Assembly (NCBI GenBank): GCA_947476855.1
Contig: CANJSR010000012.1
Coordinates: 1-25,600 of the forward strand
From: Acetobacteraceae bacterium
GTDB taxonomy: Bacteria; Pseudomonadota; Alphaproteobacteria; Acetobacterales; Acetobacteraceae
DNA length: 25,600 bases
Reading direction: 5' to 3'
Shown here: positions 16,157 through 24,712 of the stretch, piece by piece
Position numbering within the stretch: position 1 is the first letter of the stretch
Layout: each line of letters begins with the position of its first letter
Program-made: the position numbers and the translations under genes
The notes under the pieces: generated by a model
Seen by the model: the letters and a program-made list of their open reading frames with translations, nothing else
The model's database searches: none
What the model was told of the DNA's origin: nothing

Positions 16157-16357
16157 CCCCCGGCGGGGTGGGGGGTAGAGCGGCACGGGGCCTTGGGGTG
16201 GGGCCGTCACCGGCGGCTGGTCCGGCGCGCGCGCCCTATGCTGACGTCAGGGCGGTATCTCCTCGCTTCCAGTGACCGGAGCGCTTTCCCCACCCTCTTC
16301 GACTAGGCGCGCATCCATCCCTCCGCCCAACCTCTGCCCGCGTCGCGGCCCAAACCT
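16157..16357. other. Intergenic block between convergent genes, with CTGACGTCAG palindrome
   Basis: About 200 nt of G/C-rich sequence between the Tat-methyltransferase stop and the glycosyltransferase stop. A short C-run/G-run stem (around 16157-16168) follows the methyltransferase stop and may act as terminator. A perfect 10-bp palindrome CTGACGTCAG lies at 16241-16250. No credible small gene was found. Confidence 0.5.
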
Positions 16358-17509
16358 TCAAGGGGAGGGCGCGCGCGACGGGGCACCGACCAACTCCCCC
16401 GCCCACCCGACAATCCGCCCTGCATTCCCCCGCCAAGTGTAGTCCCGCCGCAGCAGTTCCTCCCGCGCGGCCCGCCCCAGCGCCACCCGCAACCCGGGTT
16501 CCCGCAGCAGCCGCCCGATCGCGGCCCATTGCGCGCCGGGAGTGGCGGGATCGAACAGCAGCGCCGTCCGCCCGTGCTCCAGGACTTCCCGGATATTCGG
16601 CTGGTCCGGCGCCACGATCGCGCAGCCGGCGGCCATGTAATCGAATATCTTCAACGGGCTGGCGTAAGCCGTGACACTTGGCTGCAAGGCGATGTCGAAG
16701 CCCAGCACATGCCCCGCTACGGCGTCATGCGCCACCAGGCCGGTGAACCGCACCCGGTCCGCGACACCCAGGCGCGCCGCCTGCGCCTCCAGCTCCTCCC
16801 GCACCGGCCCGTCGCCCACCACGACCAGGGTCAGGGACGCCGCCTCCGCCTCGGTCGCCAGCGCGTCGATCACCGTATCCAGCCCGTGCCAAGCGCGCAC
16901 GAAGCCCACGAAGCCCAGCACCATGCCCGCCCCGCCCGCGGGTGCCCGAGGCGGAAACCGCTCCGGCACGATCCCGTTCGGCACCACGCGGATGCGTGCG
17001 TCCTCGACCCCGCCGGCCACCAGTATATCGCCCAGCACCCGCGTCACGGGCAGCACGCGCGTCGCCGACCGCCAGGTCCAACGCTCCAATCTCGCCGCCA
17101 GCCGGCACAGCCGCAGGCCGCCGAAGCGCGCGCGCTCCTCGGCCAGGGGAGAGTTCACTTCCAGGAACAGCACCGCCCCATCGAGGCGGGCCAACAGGGC
17201 GCCGGCAAGGAAATAAAGATTGCACCGCTCATAGACGAAGTCGGGCTTGAACGACCGGTACGCCTTCCGCAGCCGCCACCACGCCGGCAGGTTGTAGGCC
17301 AGCTCCGCGAGTTCCCCGAGGAAACCCGGAAGCAGCCGGCGCAGGATCGCGATGGTCCGGCTTTCGCCGCCGAAATCGGATTGTTCGTAGAAGCGGGGGC
17401 CGACGACCATCACCTCGTGCCCCGCCTCGCGGAACGCGCGGATCAATTCCTCGACATGGACACTCTGGCCGTCCCGGGACTGGATGCGGTGGCTGTACAG
17501 GATACGCAT
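16358..17509 (-). CDS. Glycosyltransferase family 4 (GT-B fold)
   Basis: 383 residues from ATG 17507-17509, with AAGG upstream. The frame continues further upstream but reads as Arg/Pro junk, and MRILYSHRIQSRDGQSVHVEELIRAFREAGHEVMVVGP is the standard GT4 N-terminal lobe opening. The C-terminal lobe shows VVPNGIVPERF (175-185), LGFVGFVRAWHGLDTVIDAL, LVVVGDGPVREEL and the donor-binding region SPLKIFDYMAAGCAIVAPDQPNIREVL (284-310); the usual Glu of the 'FEYMAAG' motif is Asp290 here. Such retaining enzymes transfer a sugar from a nucleotide donor to a glycan, lipid or protein at the cytoplasmic membrane face. It is a single gene with no polysaccharide cluster around it, so the acceptor is unknown. 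Confidence 0.9.
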   Translation of the reverse strand: MRILYSHRIQSRDGQSVHVEELIRAFREAGHEVMVVGPRFYEQSDFGGESRTIAILRRLLPGFLGELAELAYNLPAWWRLRKAYRSFKPDFVYERCNLYFLAGALLARLDGAVLFLEVNSPLAEERARFGGLRLCRLAARLERWTWRSATRVLPVTRVLGDILVAGGVEDARIRVVPNGIVPERFPPRAPAGGAGMVLGFVGFVRAWHGLDTVIDALATEAEAASLTLVVVGDGPVREELEAQAARLGVADRVRFTGLVAHDAVAGHVLGFDIALQPSVTAYASPLKIFDYMAAGCAIVAPDQPNIREVLEHGRTALLFDPATPGAQWAAIGRLLREPGLRVALGRAAREELLRRDYTWRGNAGRIVGWAGELVGAPSRAPSP

Positions 17510-17634
17510 GCGGAACCTTGTACCATCCGCCGGACCTGCGCCCCAAGGGGGTGGTATCCTCGGGTGACACGGGGTTGACGCGTCCCGTTGGCTGGCCACC
17601 CTAGCGCCCGATCCAACCGCGCGAGTCTCCCCCG

Positions 17635-19299
17635 ATGCCCGAGCCCGCCGCCCTGCGTCCGCATGCCCGGTTCCAGGCGTTGCACGCCGAGGCCAGCCGC
17701 CTGATCCCGCCCGACAAGCCGCTGCAGACGGCGCGGGACTGGATGGGCCGTCCGCGCGCCGTCGGGCCGGATCCGGCGTGGGAGCACGCGCGGGAACTCG
17801 CCACCGAACTGGCCCTGCTGACCCCGTCGCTGCTGGGTGCCACCGCCTTCGACCGCCTCGCACGCGGGATGGGTGGGCGGCCGGCCGAGGACCGCGCCGC
17901 CGCCGATCTGCTGCGCCACGCCAGCCTGCGCCTGCTGCGCCTGTCCGCCCGCCATAGCGAGGATCTGGGCACCGGCGCGGTGGTCCCCTTCGCCCGCGAC
18001 GGGACGGCGCAGGGGGTTCTGTTCGGCCGCTTCGCCGAAATGTCCGACGGCCAGCTTGTCCCCGCCGGCCCCATTCGCGTTCTGGACGCCGAGGCCACGG
18101 CCATTGCCCAGGGCTTCGTCCGATCGGGCGGCCGCGGCCTTGGTCCCCGCTGCGCCGAGGCGGTGTTCCGCCACCTGGTCCAGCGCACCGCGCTCGCCCC
18201 GCAGCGCGCGCCCTTCGATCCGCATGGCAACCGCATCGACCACCTGGCCGCCCGCTGGGCCGCCCTCGGCCGCGACCCGACCGAGGCGGAGTTCGCCCGC
18301 GCCCGCGTGCTGGCCGGCGTTGAGACCGCGGTGGAGACGCTGATCAGCGTCGGGATCGCCGAGGAACACGGGCTGGCACCGCTCGCCCGCGCCTATCGCT
18401 GGATCGCCGCCCTGATGGTGGAGACGATCGCGCTGCGCGGCGCCAACGGATCGGCGCGGGTGAACCTGGACGCGGTCGCCGCCGACCTCGATGCCCGCAT
18501 CGCGGTTGGGACCTGCCCGCCCGGGACGCGATCGCTGTTCGACACGCTGCGGGCCGGTGTGCGGCGGGCGAAGCCTGCGGCAGGGACGACAGCGAGCACC
18601 GACCTCGACAAGCTGGTCCAGCGCATCCAGGCGCTGCGGGCCAAGACGGTCGAGCAGGGCTGCACCGAACAGGAGGCGCTGGCCGCAGCCGAGAAAGTCG
18701 CCGAACTGCTCGATCGCTATGGGCTGAGCCTGAGCGAACTCGACCTGCGCCAGCAGGCCTGCGAGGGCATCGGTGTCGAGACGGGGCGCAAGCGGCGCGG
18801 CCCGATCGATGACTGCATGGGCACGATCGCGGCCTTCTTCGACTGCCGGGTCTGGGCCGAGACCAACCCCGACGAAACGCTGCGCTATGTCTTCTTCGGG
18901 ATGCCGGCGGATGTGCAGGCCTCGGTCTACCTGCACGACCTGATCGCGATGGCCTTCACGTCCGAGACGGCGACATTCCAGGCCGGCCCGATCTACCGCC
19001 GCACGCCATCGGGCGCTCGGCGGACCGCGACGACGTCGTTCCAGGCGGGGCTTGCGCAGGGGATCATCCACAAGCTGACCGCCTTGCAGCGGGACCGGGA
19101 CAGCGCCGCCCCGGGTGGCGGCGGGCGGGCGCTGGTGCCTGTGAAGGAATCGATCATCGATACCGAGATGGAGCGCCTGGGCCTGAACCTCCGCCGGCGG
19201 GGGGCGACGCGGCGCTATGTCCAGCGGGATGCCTATGGCGCGGGGCAGGAGGCAGGCGAGCGGTTCGAGTACCGGCCGGGGATCGAGCGCGGATGCTGA
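17635..19299 (+). CDS. DUF2786 domain-containing protein
   Basis: 554 residues. Residues about 323-368 (DLDKLVQRIQALRAKTVEQGCTEQEALAAAEKVAELLDRYGLSLSEL) match the small helical DUF2786 domain. The following segment (FFDCRVWAETNPDETLRYVFFGMPADVQASVYLHDLIAMAF) and the phage-like tail (TTSFQAGLAQGIIHKLTAL..ER) match the region that usually accompanies DUF2786. The first 320 residues are helical and Ala/Arg-rich, with no recognised domain. DUF2786 has no established function; it occurs in phages and many bacterial genomes. No signal peptide or TM segment, so probably cytoplasmic. TTGACG at 17575-17580 could be a -35, but the -10 is poor. It stands alone, with no phage genes beside it. Confidence 0.78.
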   Translation: MPEPAALRPHARFQALHAEASRLIPPDKPLQTARDWMGRPRAVGPDPAWEHARELATELALLTPSLLGATAFDRLARGMGGRPAEDRAAADLLRHASLRLLRLSARHSEDLGTGAVVPFARDGTAQGVLFGRFAEMSDGQLVPAGPIRVLDAEATAIAQGFVRSGGRGLGPRCAEAVFRHLVQRTALAPQRAPFDPHGNRIDHLAARWAALGRDPTEAEFARARVLAGVETAVETLISVGIAEEHGLAPLARAYRWIAALMVETIALRGANGSARVNLDAVAADLDARIAVGTCPPGTRSLFDTLRAGVRRAKPAAGTTASTDLDKLVQRIQALRAKTVEQGCTEQEALAAAEKVAELLDRYGLSLSELDLRQQACEGIGVETGRKRRGPIDDCMGTIAAFFDCRVWAETNPDETLRYVFFGMPADVQASVYLHDLIAMAFTSETATFQAGPIYRRTPSGARRTATTSFQAGLAQGIIHKLTALQRDRDSAAPGGGGRALVPVKESIIDTEMERLGLNLRRRGATRRYVQRDAYGAGQEAGERFEYRPGIERGC

Positions 19300-19342
19300 T
19301 GCGCTCTGTTACAAAAATGGCGGCATTCTCATGGGCTTGCTG

Positions 19343-19372
19343 TTGACCGGTTGTGACGCCGGCCACCATAAT
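19343..19372 (+). promoter_or_regulatory. Candidate sigma-70-type promoter of the GH64-Hint gene
   Basis: TTGACC (19343-19348) and CATAAT (19367-19372) are spaced by 18 nt. This predicts a transcript start near 19380 and a 5' leader of about 55 nt before the ATG at 19435. It lies in the 135-nt gap after the DUF2786 gene, which is AT-richer than its surroundings. Confidence 0.55.
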
Positions 19373-19434
19373 TCCGAAACATGCGGCGGACGACCGTTTG
19401 TTGCAAAAACGCCAGCCAGAGACAGGTAACGCCC

Positions 19435-22347
19435 ATGACCGCCCTGAACGTCAGCCTCAGCGCCACGCTGCAAGGCGAACTGTCGCAGCCGGGCGCCTGG
19501 GCCTATGCGGCCTACAAGGACCCGACCACGGGCAGCCTGATCTGGACATCGCTGGTGACGAATGGCGCGGTGGCGTCGGGGGGGACGGTCTCCATCGCCC
19601 TGCCGAGCACGTTCGACGGCGGCAAGATCTATTTCCTGATCCAGAGCCAGGCCGCGACCGACCCGCAGCCCTTCGATCTCGAAACGCTGATCACGACCGA
19701 GAGCCAGATCAACTGGGGCACCGCGTCGCAGTATGGCTACCGCTATGACAGTTTCGAGGTCACGCTGTTGGACCAGGGCGCCGATGCGGGCAACCTGACC
19801 TCGGTCAACGGTTTCGGCCTGCCGATGGCGGTCAGCATCCCCTATGACAACGGCACGACCGCGACCGCGGGCTATGGCATCACCGGGGCGCAGCTTGTCA
19901 GCGGCATCCAGGCGATCAATCCGGCGCTGGTCTATACCTACAACTATACGACGGGACCGCTGGCCGGGCAGTTCCGCGCCGCCCTCTCGCCGTCCGAGGC
20001 CTTTGCCTCCGGCATCACCGACCCGCCTTTCAAGGCGTCCGACTGGAACGATTATATCGACAGCCTGAAGGGGCCGCAGGCGGAAAACATCGTCCTGACC
20101 GGTCAGTTCAACGGCGCGCCGGATGCCGAGAAGGTCTGGCACAATGGCGGGTATTTCGCGTTCCAACTGCAATGGGATGACGCGGAGCAGGTGTTCTGGC
20201 TGGCCCCGCTCGACAACAGCCAGATCAAGGGGTTCATCCGTCTGACGCCGGACAACCTGGCGAACAGCATCTATTCGACCCTCGGCGACGCCGACATCTA
20301 CACGTCGAAGACCGACGCGACGCCGTTCCTGGCCGGGATGAACACGGGTGCGAACAACCAATGGGGCAAGGTCCTGCTGGACCTGCTGACCGGGTTCACC
20401 GCCGGGTTCTACAACGCGACCGGCCAGTCGCCGAACGACAAGGTTACGACCCCCGTCGACCTGAACCGGGACAACAACTGGGAACCGACCTACGCCTTCG
20501 GCCAGAACCTCGCCAGCCTGCCGCCGGCCTACCAGACCAATGACGCCTATTCGGCGCTGTTCTATGCCAGCACGAACTCCTACGGCTCGGGCTATTCCGA
20601 TGCCCTCATGAGCAAATACACCGTGGGCGGACCGCTGTTGTCGGTGTCGGAGCCGGATACGGGACAGAACGTTCCCAACATCAACCTGACGATCTTCGCC
20701 GACAGCGAAACACCGACCGGGTACACGCCGCCGCAATACTTCAACTACATCGATCCGGGCAGCAGCGGGTTCGCGGTGCCGGACATCGCCAACCCCAGCG
20801 CCAACTTCGTCCTGAACCTGGCATCCAGCGTCCAGCACAACGTGGGCGTCGTGCTCGATCCGACGGCGACGATCACGCTGCGGATCATGACCTCGAACGG
20901 CGGCTCCGGCGCGCCGACCTGGGCCGAGGTCGCGATCGACGGGTCCTCGGGCGGCAGCTTTGGCCTGTGGCAGAACTGGAACCTGAACTACAACGCGGCC
21001 ACGGGCAGCTATACCGCCGTGCCCTTCACCCCGCCGTCGCAGCAGCCGTCGGGATCGTTGCTGATCAACCAGGTGCCGACCGCGAGCACGGGCGTGTCCT
21101 GGTACCAGATCGAGATCGGCGGGAAGGACTTCAATCTCTACACGACCAACGCGGGCGCCGGGAAGTTCGTCAATCCGGGCCTCAGCGGCAATGCCGGTGC
21201 GCTGGCGATCGACGGGCTGGCGACGATCACGCCGCCGGCGGTCTCGGACGCCTCGATCGGCACGTTCTCGGTGAACTTCGCCTCGGGCGACACCGTGGCA
21301 TACGATCCCGCGGTGATCGTGGTGAACACGGCGAATGTCGGCGCGCTGTCGCTGCCCTATGCCCCGGTCGTGGGAACCCTGTCCGGGGCGGCCTTTACCG
21401 CGCTGTCGGGCCAGAACAGCCCGGTGTCGAACACCGTCACGGCCACGTCCAGCAACCTGGCCTTTGGGTGGACCGGGCTGAACCCGTTGTCGACGACGGG
21501 GGATACGCCGTGGATCATGAGCTACACCAACAAGATCGACGGCCTGACCATCGCGCGCATCACGGTGACCAGCACGGTCGATTCCTCGGTGGCCGCGACG
21601 ACGACCGCCACCGCGGATATCGACGGGGCCTGGCAGACGTCATCGATCCATCTGGCCAATGGCAGCTACACCGTCACCATGCAGGGCTTCCTGGCCGGTG
21701 ATACCAGCTTCGCCGAACCGGTCACCCCGGTCAGTGAGGTACTGAACCTGACCGTCGCCGCGATTACGGACGTCGTGCCGTGCTTCCGGCTTGGCACGCG
21801 CATCGCGACGCCGGACGGGGAGGTCGCGGTCGAGTCTCTCTGCATCGGCGATACGGTGCTGGCCGATGGCGCCCCGCGGGACGTGATCTGGATCGGGCAT
21901 CGCACGGTGGATTGCGCGCGTCATCCGAACCCCGCGCAGGTCTGGCCGATCCGGATCGAGGCCGGCGCCTTCGGTCCCGCCGAACCGCGCCGGCCGCTGT
22001 TCCTGTCTCCGGACCATGCGGTGTTTCAGGATGGCGCGCTGATCCCGGTGAAGTATCTGGTCAACGGCACGACGGTGACCCAGGTGGCCGTGGAGTCGGT
22101 CACCTATTTCCACGTGGAACTCGCCCGCCACGCGGTGTTGCTGGCCGAGGGATTGCCGGCGGAAAGCTACCTCGACACCGGCGATCGATCGGATTTCGCC
22201 AATGGCGGTGGGGTGGTGAGGCTGCATCCCGAATTCGCGTCCCTGCGGCGGGAGGCCGAGGCCTGCGCGCCGCTGGTGATCACGGGCCCGGTGCTGGAGG
22301 CGGTGCGGGACAGGCTGGCGGCGGCCCGCCTGTCCCAGGTCGCCTAA
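19435..22347 (+). CDS. GH64-like (beta-1,3-glucanase-type) protein with C-terminal Hint_2 domain
   Basis: 970 residues. No N-terminal signal peptide is seen. Residues about 100-450 resemble the GH64/thaumatin-like beta-1,3-glucanase fold: LTSVNGFGLPMAVSI (about 121), ADIYTSKTDATPFL and LLDLLTGFTAGFYN, and YTVGGPLLSVSEPDTGQN (about 396). Residues 450-780 are Thr/Ser/Gly-rich beta repeats. From C783 (VPCFRLGTRIATPDGEVAVESLCIGDTVL) the protein is a Hint_2 domain, with SPDHAVF (H861) and the VESVTYFHVELARHAVLLAEGL block. Hint domains are intein/hedgehog-type autoprocessing folds, and Hint_2 proteins are common in Acetobacteraceae and Rhodobacterales secreted or toxin-like proteins. ATG 19435 is chosen for AGG upstream and the following beta sequence. 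GH64 homology is by eye, and catalytic residues are unconfirmed. Its stop overlaps the facing stop by 4 bp. Confidence 0.8.
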   Translation: MTALNVSLSATLQGELSQPGAWAYAAYKDPTTGSLIWTSLVTNGAVASGGTVSIALPSTFDGGKIYFLIQSQAATDPQPFDLETLITTESQINWGTASQYGYRYDSFEVTLLDQGADAGNLTSVNGFGLPMAVSIPYDNGTTATAGYGITGAQLVSGIQAINPALVYTYNYTTGPLAGQFRAALSPSEAFASGITDPPFKASDWNDYIDSLKGPQAENIVLTGQFNGAPDAEKVWHNGGYFAFQLQWDDAEQVFWLAPLDNSQIKGFIRLTPDNLANSIYSTLGDADIYTSKTDATPFLAGMNTGANNQWGKVLLDLLTGFTAGFYNATGQSPNDKVTTPVDLNRDNNWEPTYAFGQNLASLPPAYQTNDAYSALFYASTNSYGSGYSDALMSKYTVGGPLLSVSEPDTGQNVPNINLTIFADSETPTGYTPPQYFNYIDPGSSGFAVPDIANPSANFVLNLASSVQHNVGVVLDPTATITLRIMTSNGGSGAPTWAEVAIDGSSGGSFGLWQNWNLNYNAATGSYTAVPFTPPSQQPSGSLLINQVPTASTGVSWYQIEIGGKDFNLYTTNAGAGKFVNPGLSGNAGALAIDGLATITPPAVSDASIGTFSVNFASGDTVAYDPAVIVVNTANVGALSLPYAPVVGTLSGAAFTALSGQNSPVSNTVTATSSNLAFGWTGLNPLSTTGDTPWIMSYTNKIDGLTIARITVTSTVDSSVAATTTATADIDGAWQTSSIHLANGSYTVTMQGFLAGDTSFAEPVTPVSEVLNLTVAAITDVVPCFRLGTRIATPDGEVAVESLCIGDTVLADGAPRDVIWIGHRTVDCARHPNPAQVWPIRIEAGAFGPAEPRRPLFLSPDHAVFQDGALIPVKYLVNGTTVTQVAVESVTYFHVELARHAVLLAEGLPAESYLDTGDRSDFANGGGVVRLHPEFASLRREAEACAPLVITGPVLEAVRDRLAAARLSQVA

Positions 22348-23537
22348 CCCATCGAGAACGCCCCGCTCGCCCGCAGTTCCGCGATTCGCCCTGGGGGCAG
22401 GCCGAGCGTGTCGGTCAGGATGGCGTCTGTGTTGGCGCCGAGGATGGGGGCGGCGGTCGCGGCCGTCCCACCGCCCTCGGCCAGTTTAAAGGGCGTGCCC
22501 ACCAGGTCCTGCATCGTGCCGTCCGCGCCGGCCGCCTGAACGCGCAGTTCGTTCGCGATGACCTGCGGATGGGTCATCACCTGGTCGACCGTGTGCAATG
22601 GAGAGCAGGCGACGCTGCCGGCCTCGAACCGTTCCACCCAGTAGGCAACGGGTTTCTGGCCGAAGCGGGCCTCCAGCATCGGGATCAGCGTGTCGCGCTG
22701 CTCAACCCGGGCGACATTGCCGGCGAAGCGCGGGTCGGCGGCGAGTTCCGGCCACTCCAGCGCCTCACAGAAGCGCCGCCACGCGCCGTCATTGGGGGCG
22801 CCGGCCAGCATGAACCCATCGGCGCAGCGGAACGCCTGATACGGCACCAGGTGCCAGGAACCGGAGCCTTGCGGCAGCGGCAGCACATCGGCCTGCATCC
22901 AGGCCACCGCGTGATAGCCGAGCAGCGACACGGCGGTTTCGAGCAGGGAGCCTCGGACCCAGGTGCCAAGCCCGGTCTTCTCTCGCGCCAGCAGGGCGGT
23001 GACGACGCCGCCATAGCAGGAAATCCCGGTCGACATGTCGATGAAGGACACGCCGCAGCGGATCGGCGGCCCATCCACGACCCCGGTCGTCGACATCGCG
23101 CCCCCGAACGCCTGTACCATCAGGTCATAGCCGCGCTTTTCCGCCAACGGCCCCAGCGCGCCGTAGCCGGAGATCGTGCAGACCACCAGCCGCGGGTTAG
23201 CCGCCCGCAGATCCTCCAGGCTGATGCCCAGGCGCGCGGCGGTGTCGGGCAGGAAGCTGTGGATCAGCACATCGGCCTTGGCCGCCAGATCCTTCAGCAC
23301 CGCCCGCGCGCCGTCGTTCTTCAGGTTCAGCACCAGGCTGCGCTTGCCGCGGTTGACCGAGCCGAAATTTGCGCTCTGCCCGTCCGGGCTCATGGGCGGC
23401 CAGCGGCGGTTCTCGTCCCCCTCCGGGCTTTCCACCTTGATCACGTCGGCGCCAAAATCCGCCAGCAACTGCGCGCAATAGGGGCCGGCCAGCACGCGGC
23501 TGAGATCGACGACCTTGATGCCCTCAAGAACCTTCAT
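22344..23537 (-). CDS. CoA-transferase family III (CaiB/BaiF type)
   Basis: 397 residues, normal family length. Typical opening LEGIKVVDLSRVLAGPYCAQLLADFGADVIKVESPEGD, then NRGKRSLVLNLKN, DVLIHSFLPDTAARLGI and ISGYGALGPLAEKRGYDLMVQAFGG, in which D138 is the family's catalytic Asp that forms a mixed anhydride. GSLLETAVSLLGYHAV is the usual active-site helix. Family III enzymes move CoA between carboxylic acids (carnitine, formyl/oxalyl, succinyl and racemase variants); the substrate is not fixed by sequence. GGAGG precedes the ATG. No acyl-CoA dehydrogenase or hydratase partner is adjacent. Confidence 0.92.
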   Translation of the reverse strand: MKVLEGIKVVDLSRVLAGPYCAQLLADFGADVIKVESPEGDENRRWPPMSPDGQSANFGSVNRGKRSLVLNLKNDGARAVLKDLAAKADVLIHSFLPDTAARLGISLEDLRAANPRLVVCTISGYGALGPLAEKRGYDLMVQAFGGAMSTTGVVDGPPIRCGVSFIDMSTGISCYGGVVTALLAREKTGLGTWVRGSLLETAVSLLGYHAVAWMQADVLPLPQGSGSWHLVPYQAFRCADGFMLAGAPNDGAWRRFCEALEWPELAADPRFAGNVARVEQRDTLIPMLEARFGQKPVAYWVERFEAGSVACSPLHTVDQVMTHPQVIANELRVQAAGADGTMQDLVGTPFKLAEGGGTAATAAPILGANTDAILTDTLGLPPGRIAELRASGAFSMG

Positions 23538-23598
23538 GGGCTGTTTCCTCCGTTTCCTTGCGATAGCATGGACCAGGGGAATCGATAGGAGAAGCGGC

Positions 23599-24180
23599 TT
23601 GGCCCATCCAACGGAACACGCGCAGGAAGCCGTCCACCATGAGGCACATGGCGGGCATCACGGCGACAACCGGAACATGAAGCGGATAGCGGTCCTAGTG
23701 TCATGCCTGGCCGCGATCCTGGCGCTGGTGCAGGTCGGCGAGAAGCGGGCGCAGAACGACTATCTGACGCACCATATCGCGCTGACCAATGACTGGGCGT
23801 TCTATCAGGCGAAGAACCTGCGCGCGGTCGTGCGCGGCTCGGAATCGGCGCTGCTGGAATCCCTGGCGGATATCAAGGACCCGAAGATCGAGGCGAAGAT
23901 CGCCGACGCGCGCGCCTATATCGCCCGCATGCGCGACGAACCCTCAACCGGGGAGGGCATGAAGCAGCTCGCCGAGAAAGCCAAGGCTCGGCAGGTCATG
24001 CGCGATGAGGCGTTCCATGCCTACCACAATTACGAATACGCATCGAGCGCGGTGGAGATCGCGATCGTGCTGGCATCCGTCTCAGCGCTGACGGCGGTGC
24101 CGGCGCTGGCGATCGGCGCGGGTGTCGTGGGCTTGACGGCGGGGGCCTTCGCGGTCGCGACGGCGCTGCACTGGCTGTAA
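23599..24180 (+). CDS. DUF4337 domain membrane protein
   Basis: About 193 residues from TTG 23599-23601, which has AGGAGAAG (23587-23594) just upstream; the longer frame from 23515 is antisense to the CoA-transferase start. The N-terminus is His-rich (HPTEHAQEAVHHEAHGGHHGDN), then TM1 (about residues 31-46: IAVLVSCLAAILALVQVG), a helical segment with NDWAFYQAKNLRAVV, and a C-terminal hydrophobic hairpin (VEIAIVLASVSALTAVPALAIGAGVVGLTAGAFAVATAL) forming two TM segments. This arrangement matches DUF4337, a family without known function. A bidirectional terminator follows the stop. Confidence 0.82.
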   Translation: MAHPTEHAQEAVHHEAHGGHHGDNRNMKRIAVLVSCLAAILALVQVGEKRAQNDYLTHHIALTNDWAFYQAKNLRAVVRGSESALLESLADIKDPKIEAKIADARAYIARMRDEPSTGEGMKQLAEKAKARQVMRDEAFHAYHNYEYASSAVEIAIVLASVSALTAVPALAIGAGVVGLTAGAFAVATALHWL

Positions 24181-24184
24181 TGGG

Positions 24185-24217
24185 TTGTCACGGCCGGATG
24201 TTATTCGGCCGTGACGG
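24185..24217. terminator. Strong bidirectional hairpin between DUF4337 and cupin genes
   Basis: GTCACGGCCGGAT (24187-24199) pairs with ATTCGGCCGTGAC (24203-24215) over 13 bp with one G-U, leaving a 3-nt loop (GTT); two further G-U pairs can extend it to 24185-24217. It lies between convergent genes, immediately after the DUF4337 stop at 24180. Confidence 0.8.
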
Positions 24218-24225
24218 TAGGTGCG

Positions 24226-24642
24226 TTACTTCACCGGCGCGGGCGCGGCGGTGTATTCGGCATCCGACACATGCTCGAACCAGTCGGTGCCTTCGCCGGT
24301 CGGGGTGACTTCCGACATCGCCAGATGCGCGAACAGTTTGTCGGGCGCGGCGCCGTGCCAGTGGCGCACGCCGGGCGGGATCACAACGGTGTCGCCGGCG
24401 CGGATTTCCTGCACTTGCTCGCCGGCTTTCTGCACGCGGCCGGCACCGGACAGGCAATACAGGGTCTGACCCACCGGATGGCTGTGCCAGGCGGTGCGCC
24501 CGCCGGGGGTGAAGGAGACGACCGTCGCGCGCATATGCGACGGCTTGGTGCCGACCACGACTTCATCGGCGAAGACGGTGCCGGTGAAATTGGTTGGCGG
24601 TTGGACCTTGGTCGCTCGGTCGGAGGAGCGGATGACTTTCAT
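24226..24642 (-). CDS. Cupin, hydroxynitrile-lyase/decarboxylase-like metal enzyme
   Basis: 138 residues, a single cupin barrel. Metal ligands are visible: H53 and H55 in AWHSHPVGQTLY with Q59, and H94 in IPPGVRHWHGA. From memory, these are the same positions as the Mn ligands (H53, H55, Q59, H94) of the bacterial cupin hydroxynitrile lyase of Granulicella (GtHNL), and H106 (LFAHLAM) also corresponds to an active-site His there. The MSEVTPTGEGTDWFEHVSDAEY tail is shared by this cupin group, often annotated as carboxymuconolactone-decarboxylase-like. A GGAGA ribosome site precedes the ATG. Downstream of a rhodanese on the same strand (70-nt gap). The true substrate is unknown; cyanogenic activity would be an inference. 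Confidence 0.85.
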   Translation of the reverse strand: MKVIRSSDRATKVQPPTNFTGTVFADEVVVGTKPSHMRATVVSFTPGGRTAWHSHPVGQTLYCLSGAGRVQKAGEQVQEIRAGDTVVIPPGVRHWHGAAPDKLFAHLAMSEVTPTGEGTDWFEHVSDAEYTAAPAPVK

Positions 24643-24712
24643 GGTGTTCTCCCTGGCCTTGGTGGATGGCCCATCCTATGGCGCCCCAGGCCGGGGGCCA
24701 AGGGCGGGCGCG

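Noticed and set aside
17443..19071. 542-residue minus-strand open frame
   Set aside because: Antisense to the DUF2786 gene, composition typical of a GC-rich shadow frame.
21780..23588. 602-residue plus-strand open frame
   Set aside because: Overlaps the Hint domain out of frame and runs antisense to the CoA-transferase; no recognisable motif.
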